Below the pieces are notes generated by a model. It did no database searches. It saw only the letters and a list, made by a program, of their open reading frames with translations, and was not told the origin of the DNA. 34,210 bases of DNA from a virus: positions 1-34,210 of IMG/VR virus record IMGVR_UViG_3300048921_000583; one strand, written 5' to 3'. Shown here piece by piece: positions 31,787 through 34,210 of the stretch (positions are counted from its first letter, which is position 1; the number at the start of each line of letters is the position of its first letter). A program made the position numbers and the translations under genes.

Positions 31787-32209
31787 ATGTTTCGATACCC
31801 TGCCCGCATCGCAAAAGACGGCGACGGCTTTCTCGTCACGTTCCGCGATATCCCCGAGGCGATCACCGGCGGCAACACCCGCGACGAAGCGATCGAGATG
31901 GCCGCCGACGCGCTCGTGACCGCGATGGATTTCTATTTTGAAGATAAGCGCCCCGTTCCCACGCCCAGCGAAAGCAAGCGCGGTGACGTGCTTATCGAGT
32001 TGCCGGCGAGCGTCGCCGCGAAAGTGCTCTTGCTCAATGCCATGCTTTCGCAGAACGTCACGCCCTCGGAACTGGCGCGGCGACTCAACAAACCGCGTCA
32101 GGAAATTAATCGCGTGATCGACCTCGGACACGCGACGAAGATCGACACCATTGCGGCGGCCCTGTCGGCCCTCGGCATGCACCTTGAAAGCAACGCGACG
32201 CCGGCGTGA
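31787..32209 (+). CDS. hicB: HicB antitoxin
   Basis: 140 aa from ATG 31787, with AGGAG upstream. Residues 1-~55 are the HicB partial RNase H fold (RYPARIAKDGDGFLVTFRDI, PEAITGGNTRDEAIEMAADAL, DFYFED) that binds HicA; residues ~90-135 form an HTH (TPSELARRLNKPRQEINRVI) that represses the operon. Length and sequence agree with E. coli K-12 HicB (138 aa). It is followed by the second copy of the frameshifted small gene at 32236. Confidence 0.95.
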   Translation: MFRYPARIAKDGDGFLVTFRDIPEAITGGNTRDEAIEMAADALVTAMDFYFEDKRPVPTPSESKRGDVLIELPASVAAKVLLLNAMLSQNVTPSELARRLNKPRQEINRVIDLGHATKIDTIAAALSALGMHLESNATPA

Positions 32210-32235
32210 GCTGGTGCCCTTCCTTCGGAGGCGTT

Positions 32236-32465
32236 ATGGACTTGCCACAAGCAGACAACGCGGACCCGCCAGCGTATTCACGGCCGCGCTCGGCGTTCTG
32301 TTTCAAACTCACCCAGATAAGGCCGCACTCCTCGCGGCATGGGAGCCGATCGCGGCGTCGATGCCACTCATGATGCTGCAGAACGGCGCGACCGAAGTAG
32401 CGAGCAATGCCAACGTTGTGATTGCTCAAGGCCTCTTGCACATTGCTCGCATGGGCGTCGGATGA
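32236..32465 (+). pseudogene. Frameshifted small phage-associated gene, copy 2
   Basis: ATG 32236 starts the same protein as copy 1 (MDLPQADNADP), but a missing C in the run at 32265-32267 (CCC, against CCCC at 415-418) shifts the frame. The rest continues in another frame as ASVFTAALGVLFQTHPDKAA, then LLAAWEPIAASMPLMMLQNG, and ends at a TGA at 32463-32465. Restoring one base gives a ~76 aa, helix-rich protein. It lies 26 bases after hicB with a GGAGG-like ribosome-binding site (TTCGGAGG), so it was probably cotranscribed with the toxin-antitoxin genes. The two copies are clearly homologous over about 180 bases. Confidence 0.55.
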
Positions 32466-32471
32466 CCGGTT

Positions 32472-32491
32472 CCGAAAACGACCGTTTTCGG
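32472..32491. terminator. Bidirectional hairpin between convergent genes
   Basis: CCGAAAACG (32472-32480) and CGTTTTCGG (32483-32491) form a perfect inverted repeat in the 57-base gap between the small gene and the convergent repressor gene. The AAAA/TTTT tracts inside the stem and the convergent position suit a two-way terminator, though no long T-run follows. Confidence 0.5.
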
Positions 32492-32522
32492 TACTGTTCG
32501 GATTTAGGGCGCCCGGCATCTC

Positions 32523-33191
32523 CTAGCAGGCGCTCCGTAGCTGCCCGAAACAATATCCGATGAATTCGACGGTTTCGACCTGATTGGCCTGTATGACTTC
32601 GCTCGGATAGGCCGGATTATCGTTTATCAGATTCAGACCGCCCGAATGCAAGCGTTGCACTCGACGCACCCGAATCGCATCGCCAATGCGCACGATGAAC
32701 ACGCCGTCGATATCCCTCGCGCGGCGATCAACGAACAGCACGTCGCCGTCGCGTATCGCCGGTGACATATTGTTTCCGGCAATGCGCAACGCGAACCAGT
32801 CGACATTCTGCAAACCCTCTGCATCGATCCAATCACGCGGCATGCGTAGCCACTTTTGCGACGCATCGCCGTCGACATAGCTCGGAAGTTCGAACGCCGG
32901 TACGTCTACGTATACCGCCGCACCGTCACGCGGACATTTACTAGACGGCTTTATGTCGGCTTCCTCAATGTTCGACTGCCCACGGCCTAGCACCAACCAA
33001 TCAAGGCTAACGCCGTGCTCCTGGGCGATCGCCACGCACTCATTAAGCGGCAACCGATCGCGGATTTTCCAGACCGCGACTTGGCTTTTCGACACCCCGA
33101 TCGCGTTCGCCAATTCCACGTCTTTTTTGACGCACAGAACAGCCTTCATTCTGTCGACCATGCCTTGAATAAGCACCTTTTTGTCGTCCAT
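32523..33191 (-). CDS. CI-type phage repressor with inactive S24 peptidase-like domain
   Basis: 222 aa from ATG 33191, chosen for the nearby GAAG; in-frame starts at 33212 and 33248 are possible. Residues ~8-70 are the phage CI repressor HTH (MVDRMKAVLCVKKDVELANAI, GVSKSQVAVWKIRDRLP, GVSLDWLVLG). Residues ~95-220 have the S24/LexA-like fold (FALRIAGNNMSPAIRDGDVLFVDRR, IDGVFIVRIGDAIRVRRV). The catalytic Ser (GxSM) is replaced by Asn141 and the catalytic Lys (VKRL) by Arg176, so self-cleavage on DNA damage is not expected. It should hold lysogeny by binding the repeats at 33225-33261 and repress the divergent gene. Confidence 0.88.
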   Translation of the reverse strand: MDDKKVLIQGMVDRMKAVLCVKKDVELANAIGVSKSQVAVWKIRDRLPLNECVAIAQEHGVSLDWLVLGRGQSNIEEADIKPSSKCPRDGAAVYVDVPAFELPSYVDGDASQKWLRMPRDWIDAEGLQNVDWFALRIAGNNMSPAIRDGDVLFVDRRARDIDGVFIVRIGDAIRVRRVQRLHSGGLNLINDNPAYPSEVIQANQVETVEFIGYCFGQLRSAC

Positions 33192-33224
33192 TTCTTCGCT
33201 TAAATATTTCATTAAAGTATGTGC

Positions 33225-33261
33225 GTTAGCTAACAGTAAGGTATACAATTACAAACAGTAA
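33225..33261. promoter_or_regulatory. Candidate operator region of the lysis-lysogeny switch
   Basis: Between the repressor and the divergent gene lie GTTAGCTAAC (33225-33234, a perfect palindrome) and two direct copies of AACAGTAA (33232-33239 and 33254-33261), 22 bases apart. ATAGTTAC nearby (about 33276-33283) is a partial inverted copy. TATACAAT (33242-33249) could be a rightward -10. Repressor or RHH binding here is inferred from position and symmetry. Confidence 0.5.
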
Positions 33262-33285
33262 CCTTTTAGTGCAGATAGTTACACG

Positions 33286-33483
33286 GTGAATCCAATGATG
33301 ACAACGACAGATGCAAGCCAATCGGCGCCGAAACGCGTGCCGATCACCATGAGTGCCGACGAAATCCAAGCGCTGCAACAACTGGCGAAGGCCGACCAAC
33401 GCAGCGCCGCATCAATGGCGCGAAAGATATACCTCGAAGGATTAAAGCAGTTTGCCTCAGACCCTCACGCCGGGATGAAATAA
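33286..33483 (+). CDS. Ribbon-helix-helix DNA-binding protein, divergent from the repressor
   Basis: 65 aa from GTG 33286; ATG 33295 or 33298 would shorten it by 3-4 residues. Residues ~17-55 fit a CopG/Arc-type fold: strand KRVPITMSADEIQALQQLA, then helix DQRSAASMARKIYLEGLKQF. It lies where P2-like phages encode Cox or a Cro-like regulator, head to head with the repressor gene, so it probably promotes the lytic state by blocking the repressor promoter. The fold is reasonably clear; the role is by position. Confidence 0.72.
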   Translation: MNPMMTTTDASQSAPKRVPITMSADEIQALQQLAKADQRSAASMARKIYLEGLKQFASDPHAGMK

Positions 33484-33544
33484 ATAGCTGACCGATAAGG
33501 AACAGGCCGGGGGCGGATACCTTTTCTCGATCGGGATTGAAAAC

Positions 33545-33793
33545 ATGCGAATCACCCTGTGTTGTCCGCATTGCAGAAGCCGAGTTATAGCGCGTACATC
33601 GCGCGAGTTGTCGACGACGATGCGTGAAATTGTTTTCGTTTGTAACGACTACATGTGCGGGCACACCTTCGTGGCACAACTCGAAGCAGTCAGAACCCTG
33701 TCGCCCAGCGCGAAACCTAACCCGGCGATTGATTTGCCGTTCTCGCCGCATGTGCGTGAGCGTGTGATGCGTCAACTTCAATTGCTGGACTGA
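33545..33793 (+). CDS. ogr: Ogr/Delta-type zinc-finger late transcription activator
   Basis: 82 aa. The Ogr_Delta family pattern is clear: CPHCRSRVIARTSRELSTTM, then REIVFVCNDYMCGHTFVA, giving the C-x2-C...C-x4-C zinc site, followed by a basic, variable tail. In P2 this protein binds upstream of late promoters and contacts RNA polymerase alpha to switch on the Q-P, O-N, V and F operons after replication begins. Likely targets here are the CTATGT boxes between P and O and before V. Unlike P2, where ogr lies next to D, it sits here in the early/control region. Confidence 0.92.
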   Translation: MRITLCCPHCRSRVIARTSRELSTTMREIVFVCNDYMCGHTFVAQLEAVRTLSPSAKPNPAIDLPFSPHVRERVMRQLQLLD

Positions 33794-33817
33794 GAGAATC
33801 CACGGGAAAGACCAATC

Positions 33818-34210
33818 ATGATTACGCACGAACAGACCTTGCATTACAGCGCACTCGCTTACCTGGTGAAGCACCAGGCCGAACACCTGGAACACGATCG
33901 TATCTTGCTAATCGACCGATGCGTGACTCACCTGATGGACACGCGAAATATCTCGCAACGCGAGGCGGAAGTTGCCACCCTGCAATCCTATGGCGAGCAC
34001 GAGTCGCGTGAATGCAAGGCCTACGTCGATATGTCATTGACGACAAGCCACACCGTTTTTATTCGTGACGTCAGAACCGGCCGGCTTCGCGTCTTTACGG
34101 TTTCTGAATTGATCGCGCTGGTCAAAACGCCGGCGCTTTCCAGTGTGCCTGTCCCGAGCACCCGGCGCATGCTCGCCAATGGCATCACCGAGACTCTGCT
34201 CTCAAAGTAA
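33818..34210 (+). CDS. Hypothetical phage early-region protein
   Basis: 130 aa, ending on the last base of the window. I recognise no family. The N-terminal half is helical (ALAYLVKHQAEHLEHDRIL, ISQREAEVATLQSYGEHE); the C-terminal half has strands (HTVFIRDVRTGRLRVFTVSEL). No signal peptide or membrane segment. It follows ogr by 24 bases and is probably in the same early transcript, upstream of the replication gene A expected just outside the window. GC and codon use are phage-like. Confidence 0.75.
   Translation: MITHEQTLHYSALAYLVKHQAEHLEHDRILLIDRCVTHLMDTRNISQREAEVATLQSYGEHESRECKAYVDMSLTTSHTVFIRDVRTGRLRVFTVSELIALVKTPALSSVPVPSTRRMLANGITETLLSK

Noticed and set aside
32151-32465. 104-aa open frame that starts inside hicB
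   Set aside because: Its first part is an out-of-frame reading of hicB; only the part after ~32262 is meaningful and belongs to the frameshifted small gene.
1-34210. CRISPR arrays, rRNA, complete tRNA genes, complete insertion sequences
   Set aside because: No regular repeat-spacer pattern, no rRNA motif, only a half tRNA at 696-740 and one transposase half at 30244-30651.

Overview
The window is most of a P2-type (Peduovirus-like) temperate phage integrated in a high-GC betaproteobacterium. A Burkholderiales host (Burkholderia, Paraburkholderia or close kin) fits the codon use, the gene order and the lysis genes, but no host housekeeping gene is present to prove the genus.

Layout. 1-695: a BrnA-type antitoxin and a frameshifted small gene, probably the end of another phage-related element or of this phage's integrase-side arm. 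696-740: the 3' half of a tRNA-Arg(CCG) gene on the minus strand, a typical tyrosine-integrase attachment core, with AATTTAGGTG repeats on both sides. 741-8165: accessory cargo of visibly lower GC. This comprises a three-gene operon (TIGR04255-family protein, HTH protein, unrecognised protein) and an EcoRII/Dcm-like restriction-modification locus with a Vsr repair nuclease and an extra PD-(D/E)XK-like protein. 8166-28723: the P2 morphogenesis block. Portal (Q) and large terminase (P) run leftwards; scaffold, capsid, small terminase, head completion, tail X, holins, muramidase, spanins, R, S, V, W, J, I, H, fibre assembly, FI, FII, E/E' (with a T_TTT_TTG frameshift site), T, U and D run rightwards. 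28724-32465: a second accessory stretch with a secreted protein, an IS630 OrfA-like fragment, a small unknown gene, HicAB and a second frameshifted copy of the small gene found near the left end. 32523-34210: the control region, with a CI-type repressor, a divergent ribbon-helix-helix protein, the Ogr late activator and a hypothetical gene. The replication gene A and the integrase are not in the window and should lie beyond its edges.

How it works together. The repressor and the divergent small regulator set the lysis-lysogeny choice. Ogr should switch on the late operons once DNA replicates. The morphogenesis block builds a contractile-tailed virion, and the holin-muramidase-spanin set releases it. 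The cargo (restriction-modification, the TIGR04255 operon, HicAB, the secreted protein) looks like lysogen-benefit genes that could protect the host from other phages or keep the prophage.

Most notable are the TIGR04255/HTH/unknown trio, the extra nuclease-like gene inside the EcoRII-like locus, a CCTGG site and GGACA/TGTCC repeat in the methyltransferase promoter, a signal-peptide-like extension on the capsid scaffold, the two copies of one small gene each broken by a different one-base change in a C run, and a repressor whose peptidase domain lacks its catalytic residues.
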